Part shown: positions 52,546 through 61,492 of the stretch, in pieces
Numbering within the stretch: position 1 is the stretch's first letter
Layout of the letters: every line of letters starts with the position of its first letter
Source of the DNA: Stieleria bergensis
GTDB taxonomy: Bacteria; Planctomycetota; Planctomycetia; Pirellulales; Pirellulaceae
Length of the DNA: 64,000 bases
Assembly: GCA_007745635.1 (NCBI GenBank)
Contig: CP036272.1
Location: 4,993,498 to 5,057,497, forward strand
Direction of reading: 5' to 3'
The notes under the pieces: generated by a model
What the model was told of the DNA's origin: nothing
Seen by the model: the letters and a program-made list of their open reading frames with translations, nothing else
Database searches by the model: none
Position numbers and translations under genes: made by a program

Positions 52546-55152
52546 ATGAATCGCCTTTGCTCGCTGCTGCTGCTGATCGCCTTGATCGCAGCGACTGCCA
52601 CCTCCCGAGAAACATCAGCGCAAGAAAAAGCAGCGCAACCGGAAAGCTCCCCGAAAGGAACCGCACAGCAAGCCACACCGGTCAGCCGTATCAAAGCCGC
52701 TGATGGATTCAAAGTCGAACTGCTCTACTCTGTCCCCGCAGAGAAGCATGGCTCGTGGGTCAATCTGTGCACTGATGACAAGGGTCGGCTTCTGGTCAGC
52801 GATCAATTCGGCGGCCTGTATCGTGTGCAGCCTCCGAAGACAAACCAAACACTGAGCGACTCTGATATCCAACCCGTCCCTGCCAAGATTCGCGCCGTCA
52901 ATGGCATGGTCTGGACGAAGGGGGCGTTGTACGTCGGCGTCAACGACTATGAAAGCAAAATCCCCAGTGGCCTGTATCGCGTCACCGATAGCGATCAAGA
53001 CGACCAATTGGATCACGTTGAACTGTTGCGAGAACTGCAGGCGCGCGGTGACCACGGCGTGCACGCTGTCGTGCCCAGCCCCGATGGAGAGTCGTTGTTC
53101 CTGATCACAGGTAACACTACAAAACCCACGCAGCTTGCGAACACGTCACAAGTGCCTCAGGTCTGGGGCGAAGACCACTTGCTACCGAGTTTTCCTGATG
53201 GCCGAGGGCACAACCGTGGTGTCTTGGCCCCTGGAGGCATCATTTACAAAGTCGACTTTGACGGTCAAAACTTCGAAGCCTATGCCAACGGTTTTCGCAA
53301 TATTTTTGACGCCGCGTTTAATCGTGACGGAGAACTCTTCACCTATGACGCGGACATGGAGTATGACTTCAACACACCGTGGTATCGTCCGACTCGAATC
53401 AATCATGTCACCAGTGGAGCCGAGTTTGGCTGGCGAAACGGAGCTGGCAAACGCCCACCCTTCTACGCTGATAATCTGCCGGGAGTTCTGGACATTGGAC
53501 CGGGCTCTCCAACCGGCGTGACGTTTGGATACGGAGCCAAGTTCCCAGCGAAGTATCAAGACGCTCTATACGCCTTGGACTGGAGCTGGGGCAAACTCTA
53601 TGCAGTTCACCTGGAACCCAACGGTTCATCCTACACGGCGACGAAGGAAGAGTTTGTCACCGGTGCCCCATTGCCAATTACCGACGCCATCATTCACCCC
53701 GGCGATGGTGCGATGTATTTCACCATTGGCGGTCGTAAAGTTCAATCGGGACTGTACCGAGTGACCTACGTCGGCAATGAATCCACCAAGCCGCAGAAGG
53801 CTGCGTCCCAGATCAGTGACGCGATCAAACAACGACGATCGCTGGAAGCCTATCATGGCCGCCACAATCACAGCGCGGTTGTGGCCGCTTGGCCTCAATT
53901 GTCCAGCGAGGATCGCTTCATTCGCTTCGCTGCACGCACCGCACTCGAACACCAACCGTGGTCCACTTGGTCCGAACAAGCCTTGACGGAAGCCGATCCA
54001 AGTCTCCGCGTCGAAGCGCTTCTAGCCCTCGGTCGCGTCGCGGGAACCTGCCCGAAACATCGTCCAGAAGATTCGCCGGCGGTGGACACAGCGATGCGTC
54101 AGAAACTGCTCACATCGCTCTTGGAGATTGACCACAACCAACTCGACTTGTCGCGTCAACTGACCTACCAACGTGCCTTGCAGATCATTTTGATTCGGTT
54201 TGGCCGCCCAGACGAAGCCTCTGTCAAACGGATCGTCGAGAAGATCGATCCGTTGTTTCCAGCGGAATCCGCTGAACTGAACTGGCTGCTCTGCGAGACC
54301 CTGGCTTGGCTGCAAGCACCACAGACGGCGACGAAAGCGATGGCGATGATCCGCTCGGTTCCGACTCAGGAAGAGCAAGTCCAGTACGCTCGTTCGATCC
54401 GCTTGCTAAAAACTGGCTGGAACGAAGAACTGCGAACAGAGTACTTCCAATGGTTTTTAAAAGCCGCCAACTATCGAGGCGGCGCGAGCTTTGAAGCGTT
54501 CGTCAAGTTCATTCGCGATGACGCGGTGGCATCGCTTAGCAAATCAGACAAAGCTGCGCTCAAGGAAATCCTGGCCAAGAAGCCGGAAAAGAAATCGGCC
54601 TTGGAAAACTTGGGCGAAATCTTTGCCGGGCGCAGTGAAACGCAATGGACGGTCGATCAACTGGCACAGTCCGCCAGCAGCAAACCCCAACAACGTGATT
54701 TTGCAAATGGTCGGAAGATGTTTGCCGCCGCTGGCTGCTACGCCTGTCACCGTTTCCAGAATCAAGGCGGCATGACAGGCCCTGATTTGACCACCGCTGG
54801 CAGACGCTACTCCGTTCGTGACTTAATCGACCAAGTCATCCACCCAAGCAAAGTGATCAATGACCAGTTCTCGTCGGTGCAAGTGCTGACCGATGAAGGC
54901 CAAATCCATTCGGGCGTCATTGTCAATTTGGGTGTGCGCAGAAACGGAGACGCCATCGTCATCAACACGGACCTGACTGACCCCAACGCCCGCGTGACCA
55001 TCTTTCGCGATCAGATTGAAAGGCTGGTCGTTTCAAAGGTCTCACCGATGCCCGAGGGGCTTTTCAATCGGATGACTGAGGAAGAGATCATGAACCTAAT
55101 CGCGTATCTGATCAGTGGCGGGGACGCCAAGCACGAACTCTTTCAGCCATAA
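52546..55152 (+). CDS. Secreted PVC-type dehydrogenase with haem c (868 aa)
   Basis: An exported sorbosone-dehydrogenase-like propeller followed by a helical repeat region and a cytochrome c domain. It starts with ATG 52546 and a signal peptide (MNRLCSLLLLIALIAATATS). Propeller segments include WVNLCTDDKGRLLVSDQFGG, GFRNIFDAAFNRDGELFTYD and GSPTGVTFGYGAKFPAKYQD. The haem site CYACH is at residues 731-735 (FAAAGCYACHRFQNQGGMTG). The C-terminal SPMPEGLFNRMTEEEIMNLI is the family's closing segment. The larger fusion gene follows 98 nt downstream. The likely role is sugar oxidation in the periplasm-like space; the substrate is unknown. Confidence 0.88.
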   Translation: MNRLCSLLLLIALIAATATSRETSAQEKAAQPESSPKGTAQQATPVSRIKAADGFKVELLYSVPAEKHGSWVNLCTDDKGRLLVSDQFGGLYRVQPPKTNQTLSDSDIQPVPAKIRAVNGMVWTKGALYVGVNDYESKIPSGLYRVTDSDQDDQLDHVELLRELQARGDHGVHAVVPSPDGESLFLITGNTTKPTQLANTSQVPQVWGEDHLLPSFPDGRGHNRGVLAPGGIIYKVDFDGQNFEAYANGFRNIFDAAFNRDGELFTYDADMEYDFNTPWYRPTRINHVTSGAEFGWRNGAGKRPPFYADNLPGVLDIGPGSPTGVTFGYGAKFPAKYQDALYALDWSWGKLYAVHLEPNGSSYTATKEEFVTGAPLPITDAIIHPGDGAMYFTIGGRKVQSGLYRVTYVGNESTKPQKAASQISDAIKQRRSLEAYHGRHNHSAVVAAWPQLSSEDRFIRFAARTALEHQPWSTWSEQALTEADPSLRVEALLALGRVAGTCPKHRPEDSPAVDTAMRQKLLTSLLEIDHNQLDLSRQLTYQRALQIILIRFGRPDEASVKRIVEKIDPLFPAESAELNWLLCETLAWLQAPQTATKAMAMIRSVPTQEEQVQYARSIRLLKTGWNEELRTEYFQWFLKAANYRGGASFEAFVKFIRDDAVASLSKSDKAALKEILAKKPEKKSALENLGEIFAGRSETQWTVDQLAQSASSKPQQRDFANGRKMFAAAGCYACHRFQNQGGMTGPDLTTAGRRYSVRDLIDQVIHPSKVINDQFSSVQVLTDEGQIHSGVIVNLGVRRNGDAIVINTDLTDPNARVTIFRDQIERLVVSKVSPMPEGLFNRMTEEEIMNLIAYLISGGDAKHELFQP

Positions 55153-55250
55153 CCCTTGATTGAGTGCTTCAAGCGGGTGATGGCCACGCGTGCCAATCGC
55201 CAGCTCTTGTATGTTCTGTCGCTCGCTTCCTTTCAGCGGACCAATCCCCA

Positions 55251-58200
55251 ATGCACCGAATCAAGTTGATTGCAACATTGCTCGTGATGCTGGTTCTAAA
55301 CGTTTTTGAACCGGTCGCAGGCGAACAGACCATTTCCCTGCCCCCGCACCATTTCACGATCCCCGATGGCTATCAACTAAAAAAGGTCGCCGGCCCTCCA
55401 TTGGTCAAGCGTCCCATTCACATGTGCTATGACCAGGCGGGCGCGCTGTATGTCACCGATAGCTCAGGCAATACCGACAAAGCACCCAAACAACTTAACG
55501 ATCCTCAGCATCGCATTTTGCGACTGGTTGATCGCGACGGTGATGGTGTTTTTGATCAGTCCACGGTCTTTGCCGAGAACCTCTCGTTTCCCGAAGGCAT
55601 TCTGGTGCACGAGGGGGCGGTCTACGTTGGCGCGCCACCCTGCATCTGGAAATTCCGTGACACTGACGGCGATCATGTCGCCGATGAGCGAACGATCTGG
55701 TTCGATGGCGGGTCCATTGAAGGCTGTGGGAACGACCTGCATGGTCCTTACTTAGGCCCGGATGGCTTTTTCTATTGGTGCAAAGGGGCCTTCGCACCAC
55801 AGGAACATCAGCTCAGCGGTGGACGCCTCGTTCAGTCCAACGCGGCACACATTTACCGCGCTCGCCCCGACGGCAGCCAATTGGAAATGGTGATCACCGG
55901 CGGCATGAACAACCCCGTGGGATTAGCGTTCAGCCAAACCGGTGAACGATTCTTGAGCGGCACATTCTTTGATCTCTCGAAACCAGGACGGCGCGATGGC
56001 ATCTTGCACGCTGTTTATGGAGGTACCTACGGACGGAAAAACCCCAGGGTCTTGAAACCTCATCCGGCGACTGGTGACTTGTTGCCGATCTTGACTCAAC
56101 TCGGGCCGGCGGCACCCTCGGGCATGGTCATGGCGAAAACTGATTCATTGGGTTTACAAGGCGATTTGCTCTGCACGCAATTCAACATGCGCCGACTCTC
56201 GCGACATGTTCTCACTCCAGCACAGTCCACCGTTACGGCTCAAACCAGCACGCTGCTTGAAAGCGATCAAACGGACTTCCATCCGACGGACGTGATCGAG
56301 GACGTTGACGGAAGCTTACTGATCGCCGACACAGGCAGTTGGTACATGATCTGCTGCCCGACATCAAAGATCGCCAAACCGGACGTCTTGGGTGCGATTT
56401 ATCGTTTAGAGAAGCAAGGTGGTAAACCCCCTCACGATCCCCGTGGCTTGAATCTGGCCTGGACCGTGCCACAGGTCAGCTGGCTTTCCGATCCCCGCCC
56501 TGCGGTGGCCAAACGAGCCATGGATGCACTTGCCAAACCAGAGAACATCGCGGCCTTGTCCCACGGCCAAGCGTCCGTGCCGGGAGTGTGGACATTGCAT
56601 CGCATCGATGATCCGCGAGCACGCGATGCCGTTCGATCCTGTCTCACGAGCGCAGACAAAGACATCGTCTCAGCGGCGATTCATAGCATTGCTCTTTGGC
56701 GTGATTCCCAAGCGACCGAGGACCTGATCACGTTGCTTGGCAACCACGACCCACACCTTGGTCGACTGGCTGCGATGGCACTGGGGCGTTTGCAAGACCG
56801 AACCGCAGTGCAGCCATTGCTGGATTGCTACTCCGACAGCATGGACGCTTTTTTCAAGCACGCGATCATCTATGCCCTGTTTGAAATCGCGGATGAAACA
56901 GTGCTCGCGTCCGATCATGCGCTCGCCAAACAAGTTCGCGCCATGCAGAGAGTCGCGCAAGAGAACGCTCCTCAAGTCGAGTACCCAGAAATCTTGCCCG
57001 CCAAACCCTTGCCGGTCTCACCGGACGAAATAGCACGTCAGCAGGCGCACCTGAATCAGTTGGCAACCTTCCTGCCCAAGGCGGATGCAGGGCGCGGCGC
57101 CAAGCTTTTTGCAAACCAAGAACGATCCAAGTGCCTGCTCTGTCATACGCGTGGCAACCAGGGCGAAAAATTGGGGCCGGACCTCACCATGATCGGAGCC
57201 ATTCGCAGTGAGCGAGATCTGCTTGAAGCAATCGCCTATCCCAGTGCCTCGATCGCCCGCTACCACGAAACCATCAATGTCCTAACCGAGGATGGCAACG
57301 TCGTTTCTGGCTTGCTGGTCAAAGAGACCGCCAAACAAATGTTCTTGGCAACCTCTGAAACGCAGGTGCAAGCCGTTTCCTATCAGCAGATCGAACAAGC
57401 CCGTTACTCCAACGTCTCGATGATGCCTCAGGGCCTTGATAAGATGCTGACCTCGCAGGAGATTGCAGATCTGGTTGCCTATTTACGACAACCGCTGTCG
57501 CAACGGGAAACGATCCAGCAAACGATTCATGAAATGCCGCCGCACAGGGCGATCACTCTGCCCGGACTGCACGCCTATGCTCAAAAAAGCATTGCGGCCG
57601 GCGACGAAATCGAGTTCCGCGTTAGCAGTACGGTTCCCTACAAACTGCGTGTGGTTCGGCTTGGCGCCGATCCTGAAAACCGTGACCAAGATCCGGTCCT
57701 GGCAAGTTTCCCAAATCCAGAGCCCACTTCTCAGCCCATCCACCCCGGCTCGTACATTCATGCTGACAAAGGCCTGGCCGCCGATCGCGAGCTTAGCCAA
57801 CTGACAATTGAATGCTGGATCCGCCCGTTCTCATTGGCCGGTTGGCAAGGCCTGATCACCCAGCATGATTACCCCGAGCATTCCGGGATTGGGCTGTTCC
57901 TCAATGGTGATCGCATCGCATTCATCACCGACCAAGGCGGTCAATTCAATCGCGCCGCGCTGCACGAATCCGACTCCGGATGGCTTAAGACACAACAGTG
58001 GCACCATGTTGTCGGGACTTGGGACGGCAAGATGAAACGCATCTTCATCGATGGTGAACTGGCCGGTGAGTTTCCTTATCAAGGGACCGTTCTGCCCGGC
58101 CAGACCGCGCTGCGAATTGGTGCGTACGGCAGCCATGGCGTGAGTGACAACTTCTACAATGGCGATGTCGCCATGGTCAGTCTGTCTGACAAAGCACTCT

Positions 58201-59786
58201 CCACGGCCAACGTCAAACAGCGACATGCCGATCGTGGACTGACTGTCCCCAAAGGCAACGCAGTGCTAGCCTGTTGGCCGCTTCGTGAAGAGAGAGGTTC
58301 CTTTGTCGCAGAGGTGGGCGGCAACGCCAGACATGGAACCATCATCAACAACGGAACCTGGATGATCGGCGGACCAAGCTTTGATGCTGCCAGCGTTGAT
58401 CGTCATGACAGCGATTACGACCCCACCGCTGACTCAGATCGTGGCCATGGACTGCGACTAGCGTCCGATGAACTATACGACGCCCGCTGGAGCGTCAGCC
58501 ATTCGTTTGAAGTGCCTGCCGACGCTCGGTCAGGGCTGTATGCAGGACGATTTGATTTCAAAATCGATGGCCAAGCGAAAACAGTTTACACCACGTTCAT
58601 CGTCCGCCGCCCAAAGGATCGCCCCAAAGCACCAATCTTGGTTCTCGTGTCATCAAACACATGGCTGGCGTACAACTCGGCACCGTTTGCTCACGCCCAT
58701 GGCCCCCAGCTGACACAAATGGGAACCGGCGGCCTAACGAACAGTCACCCCGGTGCTCCAGCGTACAGTTGTTACCGCGACCATCAACATGGCCAACCAA
58801 CGTACAAGCTGGGAATGAAAATCCCTTGGCCATCCGCGGGCCCCAACAAGACGTACATCAACAATCAATACAGCCACCTGATGCGTGGCGAACGTTTCCT
58901 ACACCTCTGGCTGGACAAACAGGGTTACGCCTACGACGTGGTCACCGATCGTGACCTCGACCGTGATCCAGACCTCTTGAAAGGATACGAAGCGGTTGTG
59001 ATCAATGGTCACAGCGAATACTGGTCTGCACGAGCCTACGATGGACTGGACAACTACCTCAAAGCCGGCGGTGATGCGGTGGTGCTTTCGGGCAACACCA
59101 TGTTTTGGCGTGTCACCTACGACAAGGACGACGCCTACATGGAGTGTCGTAAATTTGGCACCAGCATTGGCGGACGACGGCACGCCCAAGTCGGCGAACT
59201 CTATCACAGCCACGACTTCGAACGGGGCAGCCTCATGCGTTTCTGTGGCTACCCTGCTTGGAAGGTCGTCGGTTTGACGTGTATTGGCTGGGGTGGAACC
59301 TTCAAGCCCTACCAAGTCCAGCAACCCGATCACTTCTTGTTCAACGAACCTCACAAAGTGGGTCTCAAGAAAGGCGCTACGCTGGGGATCATTCGCAAGG
59401 GTGTCGGAGCGGTGGGCCATGAGTACGATGTGCGGCTTTCAACGCTGCAGCGAGCCACAGCCGACTCGGTGGTCAAAGGTCTGGTCGAACCCAAAGGCAT
59501 TGTCACCGTTGCCAGCAGCCACGATCAGCGACGTGTGATTGATTACAACGCCGAAGGTCACAAACCACGCATCGGCAATGAGAGCACCATCGCTGAAATC
59601 ATTTACTGGGAACGTCCTCAAGGTGGTCGCGTCTTCCACACCGGATCGATCGCAACAGCCTGGGGCGTTTACCATGATCCCGCGATGAGTAAACTCTTGC
59701 AGAACGTGCTGCATCGATTTGACGTGCGACCGGAGCAGGCGGATTCGCTTCCCAACATGCATGGGAAACCAACCGGACCGCTGTAG
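55251..59786 (+). CDS. Dehydrogenase-cytochrome c-LamG-dimethylformamidase fusion protein
   Basis: A 1511-residue exported protein from ATG 55251 (signal peptide MHRIKLIATLLVMLVLNVFE). Residues about 30-400 are a sorbosone-dehydrogenase-like propeller (FTIPDGYQLKKVAGPPLV, YVTDSSGNTDKAPKQ, NNPVGLAFSQTGERF). A helical repeat region follows, then a cytochrome c with CLLCH at 628-632. About 845-1000 is LamG/concanavalin-like (LTIECWIRPFSLAGWQGLIT, WHHVVGTWDGKMKRIFIDGE). About 1090-1500 matches the large subunit of N,N-dimethylformamidase: NTWLAYNSAPF (Tyr1141), INGHSEYWSARAYDGL (His1254, Glu1256), VVLSGNTMFWRVTY. Tyr1141 and Glu1256 are 115 residues apart, close to the 122 between Tyr399 and Glu521, iron ligands I recall for Paracoccus enzyme. 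A terminator follows the stop. Domain calls are strong; the substrate is unknown. Confidence 0.85.
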   Translation: MHRIKLIATLLVMLVLNVFEPVAGEQTISLPPHHFTIPDGYQLKKVAGPPLVKRPIHMCYDQAGALYVTDSSGNTDKAPKQLNDPQHRILRLVDRDGDGVFDQSTVFAENLSFPEGILVHEGAVYVGAPPCIWKFRDTDGDHVADERTIWFDGGSIEGCGNDLHGPYLGPDGFFYWCKGAFAPQEHQLSGGRLVQSNAAHIYRARPDGSQLEMVITGGMNNPVGLAFSQTGERFLSGTFFDLSKPGRRDGILHAVYGGTYGRKNPRVLKPHPATGDLLPILTQLGPAAPSGMVMAKTDSLGLQGDLLCTQFNMRRLSRHVLTPAQSTVTAQTSTLLESDQTDFHPTDVIEDVDGSLLIADTGSWYMICCPTSKIAKPDVLGAIYRLEKQGGKPPHDPRGLNLAWTVPQVSWLSDPRPAVAKRAMDALAKPENIAALSHGQASVPGVWTLHRIDDPRARDAVRSCLTSADKDIVSAAIHSIALWRDSQATEDLITLLGNHDPHLGRLAAMALGRLQDRTAVQPLLDCYSDSMDAFFKHAIIYALFEIADETVLASDHALAKQVRAMQRVAQENAPQVEYPEILPAKPLPVSPDEIARQQAHLNQLATFLPKADAGRGAKLFANQERSKCLLCHTRGNQGEKLGPDLTMIGAIRSERDLLEAIAYPSASIARYHETINVLTEDGNVVSGLLVKETAKQMFLATSETQVQAVSYQQIEQARYSNVSMMPQGLDKMLTSQEIADLVAYLRQPLSQRETIQQTIHEMPPHRAITLPGLHAYAQKSIAAGDEIEFRVSSTVPYKLRVVRLGADPENRDQDPVLASFPNPEPTSQPIHPGSYIHADKGLAADRELSQLTIECWIRPFSLAGWQGLITQHDYPEHSGIGLFLNGDRIAFITDQGGQFNRAALHESDSGWLKTQQWHHVVGTWDGKMKRIFIDGELAGEFPYQGTVLPGQTALRIGAYGSHGVSDNFYNGDVAMVSLSDKALSTANVKQRHADRGLTVPKGNAVLACWPLREERGSFVAEVGGNARHGTIINNGTWMIGGPSFDAASVDRHDSDYDPTADSDRGHGLRLASDELYDARWSVSHSFEVPADARSGLYAGRFDFKIDGQAKTVYTTFIVRRPKDRPKAPILVLVSSNTWLAYNSAPFAHAHGPQLTQMGTGGLTNSHPGAPAYSCYRDHQHGQPTYKLGMKIPWPSAGPNKTYINNQYSHLMRGERFLHLWLDKQGYAYDVVTDRDLDRDPDLLKGYEAVVINGHSEYWSARAYDGLDNYLKAGGDAVVLSGNTMFWRVTYDKDDAYMECRKFGTSIGGRRHAQVGELYHSHDFERGSLMRFCGYPAWKVVGLTCIGWGGTFKPYQVQQPDHFLFNEPHKVGLKKGATLGIIRKGVGAVGHEYDVRLSTLQRATADSVVKGLVEPKGIVTVASSHDQRRVIDYNAEGHKPRIGNESTIAEIIYWERPQGGRVFHTGSIATAWGVYHDPAMSKLLQNVLHRFDVRPEQADSLPNMHGKPTGPL

Positions 59787-59788
59787 GG

Positions 59789-59815
59789 ACCGACTGCTTT
59801 AGTCGGTACATTTTT
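59789..59815 (+). terminator. Rho-independent terminator after the fusion gene
   Basis: ACCGACT (59789-59795) and AGTCGGT (59801-59807) form a perfect 7-bp stem with loop GCTTT, followed by ACA and five T. It starts 2 nt past the stop codon of the 1511-residue gene. Confidence 0.85.
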
Positions 59816-59822
59816 GGATCAC

Positions 59823-59849
59823 CGTTTTCCGCGACGCCCGCGGAAAACG
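59823..59849. promoter_or_regulatory. Perfect 11-bp inverted repeat before the FAD oxidoreductase
   Basis: CGTTTTCCGCG (59823-59833) and CGCGGAAAACG (59839-59849) pair without mismatch around a 5-nt loop, ending 21 nt before the ATG at 59871. No T-run follows, so an operator or a structured leader is more likely than a second terminator. Confidence 0.6.
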
Positions 59850-59870
59850 AGGCATGGAGTGTCAGAATTG

Positions 59871-61451
59871 ATGAACACAACAAAGTATGATGTCGCCATC
59901 GTTGGCGGTGGACACAATGGATTGGTTGCGGCTTGCTACTTGGCACAGGCTGGCAAGTCCGTGGTGATCTTAGAACGCAATGCCGAATTCGGTGGGGCAA
60001 CACGCTCCAAAGAGGTCTTTGCCGGGCGAGACGCCAAACTCTCGGTTTACTCTTATCTCGTCAGCCTGCTGCCGCAAAAAATCATTGATGATCTGGGACT
60101 GAAGCTAAATCTGCGAACGCGCAAAACAGCGTCCTGGACTCCGTCATTTCAGGATGGCCAGTTTCGCGAACTGCTCATTCGCAACGGGGATCGGGCTGCC
60201 AATCGCCAGGCGTTTCTCGATCTCACGGGCGACGAGAACGATTACCGTGGCTACTCGAAACTGCAAGAGATGCAGCGGCAAGTGGCAAGCGTGATCTGGC
60301 CTAGCTTGACTGAACCGATGATCACACGCCAAGAGATGCGGTCGCGTTTAGGCGACGCGGGATCGGCCGCCTGGCAGGCACTGATCGAAGAACCACTTGG
60401 CGACATTATCGAACAATTGATCCGTGACGATCTGATTCGCGGCATGGTGTTCACCGATGCCAGAATCGGGGTCTCGACGTTCCCTGATGATCCATCTTTG
60501 CTGCAGAACCGCTGTTTTCTGTACCACATCATCGGGCAGGGAACGGGCGAATGGAAAGTCCCCGTGGGCGGCATGGGAACGCTACTGAACCAATTGCTTG
60601 GCGTGGCGCTGGACAGCCGTCAGGTCACGTTTGTCAAACATGCCAACGTCACCCATCTCGACTCCAGTGCCGATGGCTGCACGGTGACCTATGACAACGA
60701 CGGCACTGCGATTGACATCGAATCTCAGATCGTACTCTGCAATGCCTCTGCAGATGAACTCGCCCGGATGACTGGCGATCCCAGTGCGGCCAAAGCCACC
60801 GAAGTCGAAGGCGCCGGCTTTAAGATCAACTTGCTGCTGAAGCGACTGCCGCAACTGCGTTCTAGCCAGTGCAGGGCAGAGGAGGCCTTTGCCGGAACCG
60901 TCCACATTGACGAAGGCTACCAGCAGATGATCACCAGTTACCAGCAGAGCATGGCGGGCCAGATCCCCCAGAAGCCGCCCGGCGAAATCTACTGTCACAC
61001 ACTGACCGACAATTCGATCCTGTCCGATGAATTGAACCAGCAAGGCTTCCACACGATCACCTTGTTCGGCTTAGACCTTCCCTATCGGCTGTTTACAGAA
61101 AACAACGACCAGGCGAAGCAACAGGTTGTCGATCGTTACCTCGCAGGGATCAACCAGTTCCTTGCCGAACCCATTGAGGACTGCTTGGCGACCGATGCTG
61201 ATGGCAACGTTTGCTTGGAAACCATGAGCGCCCGAGACCTCGAACAGATCATCCACCTGCCAAAGGGCAATATCTTTCATGGCGACCTCACGTGGCCATT
61301 TGCCGAAACGGATGACGAAGCAGGGCAGTGGGGCGTGGAAACAAGTCTGCCCAACGTCTTACTCTGCGGTTCGGCTGCCAAACGCGGTGGTGCCGTCAGC
61401 GGAATCCCAGGTCATAACGCAGCCATGAAGGCGCTAGAGCAACTGCCCTGA
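59871..61451 (+). CDS. FAD-dependent oxidoreductase, phytoene desaturase/PYROXD2-like
   Basis: A 526-residue flavoprotein of the amine-oxidase/phytoene-desaturase superfamily. ATG 59871 (MNTTKYDVAIVGGGHNGLVA) places the FAD-binding GGGHNG motif at the usual distance from the N-terminus; VVILERNAEFGGATRSKEVF completes the dinucleotide fold. The conserved second FAD segment appears as VPVGGMGTLLNQLLGVALDS and the C-terminal FAD motif as LLCGSAAKRGGAVSGIPGHN. The closest pattern is the PYROXD2/CrtI-like group of unknown substrate. An inverted repeat lies just upstream and the dehydrogenase fusion before that ends in a terminator, so it probably has its own promoter. Confidence 0.9.
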   Translation: MNTTKYDVAIVGGGHNGLVAACYLAQAGKSVVILERNAEFGGATRSKEVFAGRDAKLSVYSYLVSLLPQKIIDDLGLKLNLRTRKTASWTPSFQDGQFRELLIRNGDRAANRQAFLDLTGDENDYRGYSKLQEMQRQVASVIWPSLTEPMITRQEMRSRLGDAGSAAWQALIEEPLGDIIEQLIRDDLIRGMVFTDARIGVSTFPDDPSLLQNRCFLYHIIGQGTGEWKVPVGGMGTLLNQLLGVALDSRQVTFVKHANVTHLDSSADGCTVTYDNDGTAIDIESQIVLCNASADELARMTGDPSAAKATEVEGAGFKINLLLKRLPQLRSSQCRAEEAFAGTVHIDEGYQQMITSYQQSMAGQIPQKPPGEIYCHTLTDNSILSDELNQQGFHTITLFGLDLPYRLFTENNDQAKQQVVDRYLAGINQFLAEPIEDCLATDADGNVCLETMSARDLEQIIHLPKGNIFHGDLTWPFAETDDEAGQWGVETSLPNVLLCGSAAKRGGAVSGIPGHNAAMKALEQLP

Positions 61452-61492
61452 CTCAGTTCACGTCCCCTTTCCCAGCAGTCTTGGCTTGAAAG

